Shown in pieces: positions 17,333 to 25,860 of a stretch of 64,000 nt of DNA. Within the stretch, counting starts at the first letter, position 1; the number at the start of each line of letters is the position of its first letter. The notes beneath the pieces are model-generated. The model saw nothing but the letters and a program-made list of their open reading frames with translations. It did not search any database and was not told the origin of the DNA. Source of the DNA: an uncultured Paracoccaceae bacterium (GTDB taxonomy: Bacteria > Pseudomonadota > Alphaproteobacteria > Rhodobacterales > Rhodobacteraceae); NCBI GenBank assembly GCA_947495795.1, contig CANMAI010000004.1, forward strand, positions 62,001-126,000, read 5' to 3'. Both the position numbers and the translations under genes were made by a program.

Positions 17333-18007
17333 TCACCGCCCCGTCCGCGTCAGAACGGCCCGCAGCGTCCCGAGCAGGATCCGAAAGTCACGCAGGAGGG
17401 TAAGCTCCGAGGAATAGGCCACATCCATGCCCACACGTTCCGCATAGGTCACGTCATTGCGGCCAGAGATCTGCCAGGCGCCGGTTATTCCGGGCCGCAA
17501 TCCAAGATACGCCCACTGATAACCTGCATATTTCTCCAGCTCAGGCGCTGTTACAGGGCGGGGGCCCACAAGGCTCATCTCGCCCAGCAGCACGTTCAGA
17601 AGCTGCGGCAGCTCATCCAGGCTGGTGCGCCGCAGGATACGCCCAACAGGGGTAATGCGCGGGTCGTCCTTCAGCTTGTAATCCCGCGCCCATTGCGCCG
17701 CCGCTTCGGGATGTGCTTCAAAATGCGCGGCCAGAGCGGCCTCTGCCTCCGGCACCATGCTGCGCAATTTCCAGCAGGTAAACGGTATGCCATTCCGCCC
17801 GATACGCGTGTGGCCAAAGAAGGCAGGCCCGCCGTCGCGGCGCACTATCAGTGCGAAAAGAGCAATCAGTGGAAGGATGAGAGGCAGGGAGATCAGAACA
17901 CAGAGCCGGTCGATCAGCAGCTTGGCTCCGTCCCGATAAACCTTTGGGCGATATGGTAAAAACGGTAGGCGGATACGCTCCCCGGAGGGGATATGGGAAT
18001 TGTACAA
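17333..18007 (-). CDS. ExoY-like undecaprenyl-phosphate sugar phosphotransferase
   Basis: A 224-residue initiating transferase that moves a sugar-1-phosphate onto undecaprenyl phosphate, the first committed EPS step. A membrane helix lies near residues 30-55 ([20 protein letters not shown]). The catalytic bacterial-sugar-transferase domain has [23 protein letters not shown] and [13 protein letters not shown]. The start is a TTG at 18007, supported by GAGGAG about eight bases upstream; no ATG fits. It heads the leftward glycosyltransferase block, divergent from the Wzc-like kinase. Its short form is like ExoY rather than the longer WbaP type. Confidence 0.92.
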   Translation of the reverse strand: MYNSHIPSGERIRLPFLPYRPKVYRDGAKLLIDRLCVLISLPLILPLIALFALIVRRDGGPAFFGHTRIGRNGIPFTCWKLRSMVPEAEAALAAHFEAHPEAAAQWARDYKLKDDPRITPVGRILRRTSLDELPQLLNVLLGEMSLVGPRPVTAPELEKYAGYQWAYLGLRPGITGAWQISGRNDVTYAERVGMDVAYSSELTLLRDFRILLGTLRAVLTRTGR

Positions 18008-18244
18008 AGCAAGCTCCTCATCGTCACATCAATCCCCTCACACTCCCGTTGGCCGCATGCTCCCATGCGTCGCGGCCATCTCAATCACCCGGTAGTTAAT
18101 AAAATTTTAAAAAATTCATCATTGTATTTGAGTTATCGCTTCGGGCCGAAAATCCGGGCGATCCGGGCAGCGGAGGGTGCGCTGCGGATTGGAGTGTTGC
18201 GTGGCCTGTTTAGAGTTTCAGCCTTTCTGGAAGGCCCGCCGCCC
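18008..18244. promoter_or_regulatory. AT-rich divergent regulatory region between exoY-like and exoP-like genes
   Basis: This 237-base gap serves both EPS transcription directions. At about 18091-18136 it turns strongly AT-rich (for example TTAATAAAATTTTAAAAAAT), a sharp contrast with the GC-rich surroundings. Such islands are typical targets of MucR/Ros or H-NS-like silencers, known EPS regulators in Alphaproteobacteria, but no specific operator can be assigned. No gene is visible in it. Confidence 0.5.
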
Positions 18245-20251
18245 ATGAACCGCATCACACCAGAGCGCAGCCTCCACCAGCCCCTGCACCCCGAGGAAGA
18301 GATCGTCGATATCGGCGCATGGCTTCGGATGATCTGGCGCGGCAAGGGGCTGATTGCCCTCTCGGCAATCCTCCTCACAGCACTTGCCGCCAGCCATTCC
18401 GCCTTTCTCGCCACGCCCAGCTACAAGGCGCGTGCGGTGGTGATGCTGGAAAGCCGCGAGGAAAAGGTGGTGGATCTGAAAGACGTGATCAGCGGGCTTT
18501 CGGGCGATGCCAACGTGATAAACTCGGAGGTGGAGGTGATCCGCGGTCGCGAGCTGATGCGGGAAGTCACAGCCCGCCTCGCCCTTCACGAAGACCCGGA
18601 GTTCAACGCTCTCCTCCGCCCGGAAACGGAGCTGGGCGCGATGCTTTCCCGAGCCAAATCGAGCTCAAGGCGCACGCTCGGCCTCCCCGAGAAGGCCCTA
18701 TCCACGCCCACGGCCGCTCAGGTCGAGGACAGCACAATAGACGCGCTTCTCGACAATCTCACCGTGCACAACGTACCCAACAGCCTCGTCTTCCGGATCA
18801 TCGCACGCAGCGAAAGCCCGGAAAAGGCCGCGCTCATCGCCAACACCGTTGTCGATGTCTACATAGAGCGTCAGCTGGCAGTGAAATCCAAAGCCACAGA
18901 GCAGGCCTCGACATGGCTCCACGGCCGCGTGGCAGACCTCAAGAACGATCTGGCCCGTACAGAAACGCAGGTCATCGATTACCGCGCCACCGCCGATCTG
19001 ATAGAGCCGCGGGAACTTGCCGTGCTGGAAGATCGTATCCGCAATCTCCGTGCGGAAATCGCACCCCTCTCCGGCACCCCGGAAGAAGCCATCAGCTCCG
19101 TAAAGGAGCCTGCACGCGGCACCGTGATCGCCGCTGCACAAATCCCCTCATCACCGGCAGCGGTGGCGGAGTTGCGCCGTCTTCAATCGCAGCTGGAAGC
19201 CAATGCCCGCAAGCTCAGCACGCTGGAGCAGATGGAGCGGGAGGCAAGCGCCAGCAGCTTCCTCTATGAAACGTTCCTCGCACGCATGAAGGAAACGGCA
19301 GCGCAGCTCGGCATTCAGCGGGCCGATAGCCGCCTTCTCTCCCGCGCCTCCGTGCCCGCCAACCCGGCATCGCCCAACATTCCCCGTATCCTCGCCGTCG
19401 CCGCCGTGCTCGGTGCTATGCTCGGCGCGGCTTTTCACATGCTGCGCGAGGCCGGGCAAACGGCTTTCCGCACAGTCCGGGAGCTGGAATTCTTCACCAA
19501 TCACCGCGTCATGGGCCAAATCCCGGCACTCCGCACACGCAAACTCACCGCAATCCGCAGCTACCTCGCGCGCCGCCCGAATTCCGCGATGGCCGAGGCG
19601 CTGCGCAACCTGCGCACTTCGCTCTTTCTCAACGGCCCGGGAACGCCTCCACAGGTCGTCGTCCTCTCCTCCGCTCTGCCCGGAGATGGCAAAACCACGC
19701 TCTCCCTCGCCCTCGCGCAGAACATCGCTCAGATGGGCAAGAAAGTGTTGTTGATCGAAGGCGATATCCGCCGTGGCCAGGTCAGCCGCCATTTCGGCAA
19801 GCGCGCAGCACGCGGGCTGCTCGCGGTGCTTTCCGGCAAGGCCAGGCTTGAAGATGTTGTCTTCCACTCTCGCGCCATTGGGGCGGATGTCCTCTTCGGC
19901 GAACGCTCTGCCGTCAATTCATCCGATCTCTTTTCAGGCCCGCATTTCGACGAGATGCTGAAAGAGGCGCGCAGCCTCTACGACGTCATTATTCTCGATA
20001 CGCCCCCCGTCCTCATCGTGCCCGATGCCCGTATCATCGCGCAGGCCGCCGATGCCACGCTTTTCCTTGTCAAATGGAACACCACCACCCAGCATCAGGT
20101 GGAGGAAGCGCTCCATATGTTCGAGACTGTCCACGTGCCCATCACCGGCCTTGTGCTGAATCAGATCAGCCTCTCCGGCATGCGCCGCTACGGCGTGGCA
20201 GGCGGTCTTGGCACATACCGGGCGCTTGGGCGAAAATACTATCAGGTGTAG
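18245..20251 (+). CDS. Wzc/ExoP-like polysaccharide co-polymerase and tyrosine autokinase
   Basis: A 668-residue inner-membrane protein combining chain-length control with a BY-kinase. A Wzz-type N-terminal region has a helix near residues 36-55, then a long periplasmic coiled-coil section and a second helix near 385-405. The cytoplasmic kinase has Walker A ALPGDGKTT near 477-485, Walker A' VLLIEGDIRRG near 500-510 and Walker B VIILDTPP near 581. The tyrosine-containing tail RRYGV...TYRALGRKYYQV is the expected autophosphorylation site. I chose the ATG at 18245 with GGAAGG upstream. It drives polymerisation and export of the EPS made by the flanking blocks. Confidence 0.92.
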   Translation: MNRITPERSLHQPLHPEEEIVDIGAWLRMIWRGKGLIALSAILLTALAASHSAFLATPSYKARAVVMLESREEKVVDLKDVISGLSGDANVINSEVEVIRGRELMREVTARLALHEDPEFNALLRPETELGAMLSRAKSSSRRTLGLPEKALSTPTAAQVEDSTIDALLDNLTVHNVPNSLVFRIIARSESPEKAALIANTVVDVYIERQLAVKSKATEQASTWLHGRVADLKNDLARTETQVIDYRATADLIEPRELAVLEDRIRNLRAEIAPLSGTPEEAISSVKEPARGTVIAAAQIPSSPAAVAELRRLQSQLEANARKLSTLEQMEREASASSFLYETFLARMKETAAQLGIQRADSRLLSRASVPANPASPNIPRILAVAAVLGAMLGAAFHMLREAGQTAFRTVRELEFFTNHRVMGQIPALRTRKLTAIRSYLARRPNSAMAEALRNLRTSLFLNGPGTPPQVVVLSSALPGDGKTTLSLALAQNIAQMGKKVLLIEGDIRRGQVSRHFGKRAARGLLAVLSGKARLEDVVFHSRAIGADVLFGERSAVNSSDLFSGPHFDEMLKEARSLYDVIILDTPPVLIVPDARIIAQAADATLFLVKWNTTTQHQVEEALHMFETVHVPITGLVLNQISLSGMRRYGVAGGLGTYRALGRKYYQV

Positions 20252-20399
20252 TCAGGCGAAGCGAACCATCGGACCCTGCCTCCAGAACGTCTCGCTCCTA
20301 ACCCAAGGAGCTTACGGCCAAGGGCGCCACAGGTCTCGGCAATAAGGACTGTGGAGGAAAGACAATTGCGGCCCACAGTTCAGGCCTTACCTGCGCATA

Positions 20400-21041
20400 T
20401 CAGTTCCGGCTCGTCAGCAACCTGAGCCCTGCCAAGGCAAAGAACGTGCCCAAAGCAGCCTGGATATACCGCCGTGCCCGCCCGTAAATACGCACCATAA
20501 TCGGCGTGGAAAACGCCACAGCGTACATAAGATGGATACCCACCGACAGTATGAACGTGCCCAGCACGATCACCGCTCCCACCCAGAGGGGTGCGCCCTG
20601 TTGCAGGCCCAGCGAGATAATCGCGATCCAGGCCAGCGCCGCCTTCGGGTTCGTCATCTGAATGGTGTAACCGCGCATCGCATAGCCCATCGGGGTCCGC
20701 CTGCCGCCAGCCAGCTCCCGCGCCTCGATATCATGCGCAGAGGCTGCAGACTTGAAGGATTTCCAGGCAAGCCACAGCAGATAAAGCCCTCCGAAAATCT
20801 TGATCACCACCAGCACCGAGGCATAAGCTGCCAAAAGCGCCGAAAGCCCCACCACCGTCAGCACTGCCCATGTAAAGGAACCGGTCGCAACCCCCATTGC
20901 CAGCGCCATACCGGAGCCGCGCCCCACACTCATAGACGTGCCAATCACAGCCAGTATGTTCGGCCCCGGGCTTGCGATGGCCAGAAGAAAGGCGGAATAG
21001 GCGAGCAGGATGCCTGGCAGGTATGTGAGAAATTCATCCAT
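20400..21041 (-). CDS. LysE-family amino-acid exporter
   Basis: A 213-residue inner-membrane protein with about six helices and the LysE/RhtB opening PGPNILAVIGTSMSVGRGSG. The family exports amino acids or their analogues such as homoserine lactone and threonine; the substrate is not determinable. I prefer the ATG at 21041, with GGGAG nine bases upstream, over the GTG at 21050, which would abut that ribosome site. A large inverted repeat 90 bases upstream may control it. The 148 bases between this gene and the Wzc-like gene hold nothing recognisable. Confidence 0.9.
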   Translation of the reverse strand: MDEFLTYLPGILLAYSAFLLAIASPGPNILAVIGTSMSVGRGSGMALAMGVATGSFTWAVLTVVGLSALLAAYASVLVVIKIFGGLYLLWLAWKSFKSAASAHDIEARELAGGRRTPMGYAMRGYTIQMTNPKAALAWIAIISLGLQQGAPLWVGAVIVLGTFILSVGIHLMYAVAFSTPIMVRIYGRARRYIQAALGTFFALAGLRLLTSRN

Positions 21042-21127
21042 GGCATTCACTCCCGGCGCAATCAGTTTGTTCTCTTAATGTTCTCAATTTTCCGGAAAAA
21101 GTCAAGATACAAAGTCCGCACTGGCCA

Positions 21128-21170
21128 GGTAACGGATACCTTTACCTTGCAGGTTACCAAATCCGTTACC
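21128..21170. promoter_or_regulatory. perfect inverted repeat upstream of lysE-like gene, candidate operator
   Basis: GGTAACGGAT at 21128-21137 is matched exactly by ATCCGTTACC at 21161-21170, with further GGTTACC/TTTACC half-sites between. The block lies upstream of a possible promoter (TTGACT at 21105-21100, 17-base spacer, AACATT on the minus strand) for the LysE-family gene. It reads like a multi-site operator for a dimeric regulator; no regulator gene adjoins it. Confidence 0.5.
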
Positions 21171-21258
21171 TCACCAAAAAATCGCGCTCAAAGCCCTTGG
21201 ACACGGGAAATTTGCACTCCCAAACCGGTACCGAAACCATACCAAACCCAGCTTTCGT

Positions 21259-22431
21259 TCAGGCCCTGCTTGCGGTTTCCTCCGCAATCACCGCCCGGCT
21301 CTTTCGCGCGCGTTCCGTGGCCGATTTCAGCTGCCCGCACGCCGCCATAATATCCTCACCCCGCGGGGTGCGCACGGGGCTGGCATAGCCCGCCGCATTC
21401 ACGATATCGGCAAAAGCCTCGATCCGCTCAGGGTCGGAGCGTTCATAGGGTGCGCCGGGCCAAGGATTAAACGGTATCAGGTTGATTTTGCTTGGAATTC
21501 CAGCGATCAGCTTTACCAGCCGCCGCGCATCCGCGTCACTGTCATTCACGCCCTTCAGCATCACGTATTCAAACGTGATCCGCTCAGAATTGGAGAGGCG
21601 CGGATAGTCCCGACACGCCTGCAGAAGTTCCTCAATATTCCATTTTTTATTAATGGGAACCAATGTGTTACGCACATCATCCGTTGTTGCATGGAACGAA
21701 ATGGCCAGCATGCAGCCAATCTCCTCACCCGTCCGCGCAATCTCCGGTACCACCCCGGAAGTGGAAAGCGTAATCCGCCGCCGCGAAAGAGAGATGCCCT
21801 CACCATCCATCGCGATCAGCATGGCATCCCGCACGTTGTCGGTGTTGTAAAGTGGCTCTCCCATGCCCATCAGAACAATGTTTGATATCAATCTCTTATC
21901 GCCCGGATCACGGCCCCATTCCGCCAAGTCGTCGCGCGCCACAAGGATCTGCCCCACGATCTCCGCGGCCGTCAGGTTGCGCACCAGTTTCTGCGTTCCC
22001 GTATGGCAGAAAGAGCATGTCAGCGTGCAGCCCACCTGGCTCGAAATGCAGAGCGTCCCCCGATCCGTCTCGGGGATGTAGACCGCTTCCACTTCATGCC
22101 CGCCAGCTATGCGCAGAAGGTATTTCCGCGTGCCATCCTCGCTGATCTGCCGGGTCACGATCTCCGGCCGCCGGATCTCAAAGCCGTCTTCCAGCTTGGC
22201 CCGTATATCCTTGGAAAGATTGGTCATTTCCGCGAAGTCATGCACACCTTTCTGGTAGAGCCACCCCCAGATCTGCCCAACCCGCATGCGTATTTGCTTC
22301 GGTGGTACACCCAAATCCGCCAGCGCTTCCCCAAGCTGTTCCCGCGTCATTCCCACAAGGTTCGGCAAGCCCCCGAGATCCTTCCGGGGGATCGTCAGCA
22401 CGTCCTGCGTAATCGGTGTCGTCACACTCAT
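21259..22431 (-). CDS. rlmN: 23S rRNA (adenine-2503-C2)-methyltransferase RlmN
   Basis: A 390-residue radical-SAM enzyme that methylates A2503 of 23S rRNA, and also A37 of some tRNAs in characterised homologues. The iron-sulfur motif is C135-x3-C139-x2-C142 in [12 protein letters not shown]. The cysteines of the methylation mechanism would be near C128 and in the C-terminal [13 protein letters not shown] chose the ATG at 22431, preceded by AAGGA, giving the usual Rhodobacterales length; a 66-residue extension upstream is unlikely. Housekeeping gene, monocistronic as far as can be seen. Confidence 0.95.
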   Translation of the reverse strand: MSVTTPITQDVLTIPRKDLGGLPNLVGMTREQLGEALADLGVPPKQIRMRVGQIWGWLYQKGVHDFAEMTNLSKDIRAKLEDGFEIRRPEIVTRQISEDGTRKYLLRIAGGHEVEAVYIPETDRGTLCISSQVGCTLTCSFCHTGTQKLVRNLTAAEIVGQILVARDDLAEWGRDPGDKRLISNIVLMGMGEPLYNTDNVRDAMLIAMDGEGISLSRRRITLSTSGVVPEIARTGEEIGCMLAISFHATTDDVRNTLVPINKKWNIEELLQACRDYPRLSNSERITFEYVMLKGVNDSDADARRLVKLIAGIPSKINLIPFNPWPGAPYERSDPERIEAFADIVNAAGYASPVRTPRGEDIMAACGQLKSATERARKSRAVIAEETASRA

Positions 22432-22632
22432 CTCTGATCCTTCGCGCCAAGCCTCGCAAGGGTAGGCTCCTGAAATTTTCCCAAGCGTGATATCAAACTC
22501 GAAAACCTTTGTAACGCCCGCAAAAGCTGCGTACTTGCATCTGAAACGGAGACTTTTCAGAGTTGAAAGCAGCAAGGCAATCTTGTTACCGTTTGCGGGC
22601 AACAATAGCAATTCACAAGGAACCGCCATTCA

Positions 22633-23253
22633 ATGAAGTATGTTCTGGTTCTCCCACTACTCACCATATCCGCTTGCACGATCACAACCGGCGACGCTAC
22701 GGAAAGCCGGTTCGCCACGCCAACGGCAAGCGGAAACTTCTCGGGATTTGAGGCGGGCCAAAGCAATGGCGGCAGCGATGCAGACGGCGCCGGCAACGGA
22801 TATGCCTATCGCGCTGGCGCCGCCTCTTCGAGCAATACCGGCTTCCTTGCAGTTGCCGGCATGCTTCCCGGAACAGATGTTGGAGCGGAAGTCACAACCG
22901 GTGGATCGGTAGACTATTCAGGCACTTACGAGTATGCGGGCGTGACAAATATCCAGAGAAACAATAACGTCATAGGCGATGTGGTGGCCACGGGAACGGC
23001 GATCACAGGCGGCGGGGCAACAACACTGCGTGCTGATTTCGGAGCAGGCACCCTGAGGGATGTGTCCGGTGGTCTTGAAGTGAACGGCACGATTTCGGGT
23101 GCCGATATCGGCGGCACTGCGCGGGTGAATGGCACCGCAACAACCACGACGCTGGATGGCCTGATCGGAACAAATCTTGGTGTCGGTGTCTTCCACGGAT
23201 CAACGAGCAGCGAAGTTATTTCCGGCGGCTTTCTCGTGGTCCCTGTGCCATAG
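22633..23253 (+). CDS. surface lipoprotein, TbpB-like barrel, probable Slam cargo
   Basis: A 206-residue lipoprotein. The lipobox is ISAC with the lipidated Cys15, followed by Thr rather than Asp, compatible with outer-membrane sorting. The mature part is rich in Gly, Thr and Ser and poor in Lys. The C-terminal half (VNGTISGADIGGTARVNGTA and GVFHGSTSSEVISGGFLVVP) resembles the small beta-barrel of transferrin-binding protein B-type Slam substrates, where VxGxFxGxxAxEVxGxF is usual. The adjacent downstream gene encodes a Slam-like barrel, 60 bases away. AAGGA precedes the ATG. The ligand is unknown. Confidence 0.75.
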   Translation: MKYVLVLPLLTISACTITTGDATESRFATPTASGNFSGFEAGQSNGGSDADGAGNGYAYRAGAASSSNTGFLAVAGMLPGTDVGAEVTTGGSVDYSGTYEYAGVTNIQRNNNVIGDVVATGTAITGGGATTLRADFGAGTLRDVSGGLEVNGTISGADIGGTARVNGTATTTTLDGLIGTNLGVGVFHGSTSSEVISGGFLVVPVP

Positions 23254-23313
23254 AGCCGGAATTCAGCCTTTGAAAGCCAAAATTGCACTTTTTCTCAGCG
23301 CCTTTTCAAAGGG

Positions 23314-24552
23314 ATGAGGTTCCGAAAGATAAGCCGACTGCTGTTTCTTGCCTTCACCATGGCTACATGCACGTCAGCACTTCCTTCCAACGCTGATCCG
23401 GTTGCTGAGAACGCCGTAAAGGCAAAATCAATGGCCCTTTTCGAGGCGGGCGCTAGCGCAAAGGAACGCGGTGATTACTCGACAGCGATAGCATATTTCA
23501 AGGAGGCGCTTGCCGTAGACCTTTCGTTCGGAGATGCCGAACGGGAACTAGCTCATACACTTCTTCTGGACGGTCAGTTTTCTGCGTCCGAAACACTATT
23601 CAAGAGGCTTCTCTTAGAGGATCCAAACCGCGCCAACCACCCGGGATATAAGCGTTTTCTCAGCATCATAGCAGCGAACAAACCCTTCGGATGGAGCGGG
23701 TCTTTCGCCCTCGTTCCCTCAACCAACGTCAATCGCGGTTCCGGAGAGGAGACCCTTGGAGGCCTCATCGGGGTGATCCCGGAAGAGTCCCGTGCGGACA
23801 GTGGCATTGGCGTTCAGGCAGGTCTTTCTGCCTACTACAAGTTCAGACCTGACGCCGCCACCCGCATAACGCTCAACACCTCCGTTCAAGGTACGAAGTA
23901 CGACAATACGAGCTACGATCGCCTCTCAGTCACGCTGCGCCCTGTGCTGGAACGGGTAACCTCCATTGGCAAATTCACCGTCTCACCCTTTGTGAGCCGC
24001 ACCTTTCGGACGGACGACCAAGATCTTACCCGCTTTGGCATCTCTGCAGGGTTTGAACGCCCTCTGGGAAACAGGACAACGCTCGGCCTTACCGCAAGCC
24101 ATGAGTCGCGCAACTATTTGAAGAGCGAGCCTTCGGACGGCACGTTCTTTGATGCAACCGCCATACTCAGCTACAGAATTGCGTCAAACGTAAAAGCCCA
24201 AGGGGGCGTTCGGTTTGAGCGGAGCCTGACGGAAGAAGCCTACCTTGCCTACAATGGATACGGCATGATCGCCGGATTGGATAACCGTTGGCACTCGGGC
24301 GTTACAACAAGCGTTTCGGCCATAGCTGGCGTACGGAATTTCGATGCGGATTTCCCACTCATTCTCGTAACAGACCCTTTCCCGCGAGAAGACAAGTATT
24401 ACCGACTCAGCATCTCGGGCCGATACGACAAGTTTCGCCCATTCGGCTTTGAACCAATTGCCTCCTGCAGCTACCTGCGCAACCTCTCGAACATCGCGCT
24501 TTACGACTACCGCGTGACAGAGTGCGGGCTGTCTTTCTCGCGCTCTTTCTAA
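23314..24552 (+). CDS. Slam-family outer-membrane translocon (DUF560, type XI secretion)
   Basis: A 412-residue outer-membrane protein with a signal peptide (residues 1-27) and a TPR-like region at about 35-115 (AKERGDYSTAIAYFKEALAV, LAHTLLLDGQFSASETLFKR). A C-terminal beta-barrel domain of about 290 residues begins at SGSFALVPSTNVNRGSG and ends with the Slam-like closing strand pattern SYLRNLSNIALYDYRVTEC and a terminal Phe. Slam proteins move specific lipoproteins to the cell surface. Pairing with the preceding TbpB-like lipoprotein supports this role. The ribosome site is weak, which may reflect coupling to the upstream gene. Confidence 0.83.
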   Translation: MRFRKISRLLFLAFTMATCTSALPSNADPVAENAVKAKSMALFEAGASAKERGDYSTAIAYFKEALAVDLSFGDAERELAHTLLLDGQFSASETLFKRLLLEDPNRANHPGYKRFLSIIAANKPFGWSGSFALVPSTNVNRGSGEETLGGLIGVIPEESRADSGIGVQAGLSAYYKFRPDAATRITLNTSVQGTKYDNTSYDRLSVTLRPVLERVTSIGKFTVSPFVSRTFRTDDQDLTRFGISAGFERPLGNRTTLGLTASHESRNYLKSEPSDGTFFDATAILSYRIASNVKAQGGVRFERSLTEEAYLAYNGYGMIAGLDNRWHSGVTTSVSAIAGVRNFDADFPLILVTDPFPREDKYYRLSISGRYDKFRPFGFEPIASCSYLRNLSNIALYDYRVTECGLSFSRSF

Positions 24553-24562
24553 GGAAAGGCAA

Positions 24563-25090
24563 TCAGTTACAAAGCCGTTCCGCTTCCTGCAGTGCCGCCG
24601 TAAACCCAAGAAGAGAGAAGGTATCCTTTGTGGTCGTACCCCGGCCGGAGACAGCTGTAACCACAGCGTTTGTACCGCGACGCATTGCTGCAATAAGGGC
24701 GGCATCGCGCTCGGGCGTCGCGGGCCATGCCCACTCCCCACTGTCGCCAGAGCCCACATTCATCACATGCTGATCAGAGCCGATGGCGACATCCACCACG
24801 CTACCGTCGCGGAAAGGGTAGCCACCCGTATAGCTAACTTCTTTGTTTACGCCCGCATCTGGCCGGATGGTCACGAACAGGCGCACTTCACCACGCCGTA
24901 CGGAAACCGTGTTTCCCCCCCGCTCCGCCGTCGTGGAGACAGGTGGCGATACGATATAGCATTCCTTGGGATCGGAAGGGTTGAACACACTCCAATCCTT
25001 GTAAGCCGCCACGCGTTCATTGCTTTGCGCTCCGGCCATACCGGCCAGCCCGATTGCAAGGATCGCCAGAGGCGCGAAAAGACGTTTCAT
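24563..25090 (-). CDS. invasion-associated locus B (IalB) family protein
   Basis: A 175-residue periplasmic protein with a Sec signal peptide ending GMAGAQ. Family markers are DWSVFN near the start, ECYIVSPP, RGEVRLFVTIRP, a GYPFRDGS segment and the final SLLGFTAALQEAERLC; the two cysteines probably form a disulfide. IalB was named in Bartonella, where it aids erythrocyte invasion, but the family is common in free-living Rhodobacterales with unknown function. GGAGAA lies before the ATG. It converges on the Slam gene with a ten-base gap and is divergent from the sigma-factor gene. Confidence 0.9.
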   Translation of the reverse strand: MKRLFAPLAILAIGLAGMAGAQSNERVAAYKDWSVFNPSDPKECYIVSPPVSTTAERGGNTVSVRRGEVRLFVTIRPDAGVNKEVSYTGGYPFRDGSVVDVAIGSDQHVMNVGSGDSGEWAWPATPERDAALIAAMRRGTNAVVTAVSGRGTTTKDTFSLLGFTAALQEAERLCN

Positions 25091-25275
25091 CTACTGTTCT
25101 CCACCGTTAGGTCATCGGCTCTTCAAAGGCCGGTTCACTTGCCTGTAGCGCCTTTTTATTCGATCTTGCACCGGTCAGACCAGCCTTTAACGCAGAATTT
25201 ATGGCCTACCCGCGTTTTTTTCACGACATGTCATAAACTCTCGCTATGTGAAGAACGCAAAGAACAAGGAATCCA

Positions 25276-25860
25276 GTGGCCCAAATGGGTGATCTCTCGA
25301 ATCATGACGATGCAGAACTCCTCGCTTTGATAGCGGAGCAGGACCGACAAGCATTCGCCGCTCTCTTCGAGCGTTATGCCGGGCGTGTTAAGGCGTTCCT
25401 CATGTCTGGAGGTGCGGCCGCAGAGGATGCGGATGAGGTAGCGCAGGAAGTGATGGTGACGGTCTGGCGGAAATCCGCGATGTTTGATCCGGCGAAGGCT
25501 GCCGCCTCTACCTGGATCTTCGCTATCGCAAGAAATCGCCGTATCGACATGTTCCGCCGAAAATCGCGGCCAGCACCTGATCCGGAAGACCCGCTGTTCC
25601 AGCCTGATCCGGAACCGGGCGGTCTGGAGGAGCTTTCGGCCCGGGAGTTGCAGGAGCAGATGCGGATCGGCATTGCCCAGCTTTCAGAAGAACAGCAGGT
25701 GATCTTGCGGGCAGCCTTCTATGATGGGCTGACGCATGGTGAGATTGCTGTGAAGTTCACCCTTCCGCTTGGAACCGTAAAGTCCCGTATTCGCTTGTCT
25801 TTCAAACACTTGCGCGGCATCTTGGGCGAGGATGTTCTGGAGGCCTTTCGTGATGAGTAG
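25276..25860 (+). CDS. ECF-type RNA polymerase sigma factor
   Basis: A 194-residue sigma-70 family factor with only regions 2 and 4, the ECF layout. Region 2 covers about residues 25-100 (DEVAQEVMVTVWRKSAMFDP, STWIFAIARNRRIDMFRRK). Region 4 covers about 130-185 (LSEEQQVILRAAFYDGLTH, LPLGTVKSRIRLS). It is most like the RpoE/SigK group that pairs with ChrR-type cupin anti-sigma factors, but none follows. The start is a GTG with AAGGA five bases upstream. Its end overlaps the asparaginase start by eight bases. How it is held inactive is not apparent in this window. Confidence 0.9.
   Translation: MAQMGDLSNHDDAELLALIAEQDRQAFAALFERYAGRVKAFLMSGGAAAEDADEVAQEVMVTVWRKSAMFDPAKAAASTWIFAIARNRRIDMFRRKSRPAPDPEDPLFQPDPEPGGLEELSARELQEQMRIGIAQLSEEQQVILRAAFYDGLTHGEIAVKFTLPLGTVKSRIRLSFKHLRGILGEDVLEAFRDE

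Noticed and set aside
20532-21350. Plus-strand frame across lysE and its upstream repeats
   Set aside because: It is antisense to lysE for most of its length and its tail only reads through the inverted repeat; no family resemblance.
22700-23200. Tandem repeats in the Slam cargo gene
   Set aside because: The protein is Gly/Thr-rich, but the repeated look is compositional; no exact repeat unit is present.
24184-24759. Minus-strand frame across the end of the Slam gene and IalB
   Set aside because: It overlaps two supported genes and has no family resemblance.
25190-25240. T-rich run before the sigma-factor gene as a terminator
   Set aside because: GTTTTTTT has no stable stem in front of it and lies between divergent genes.
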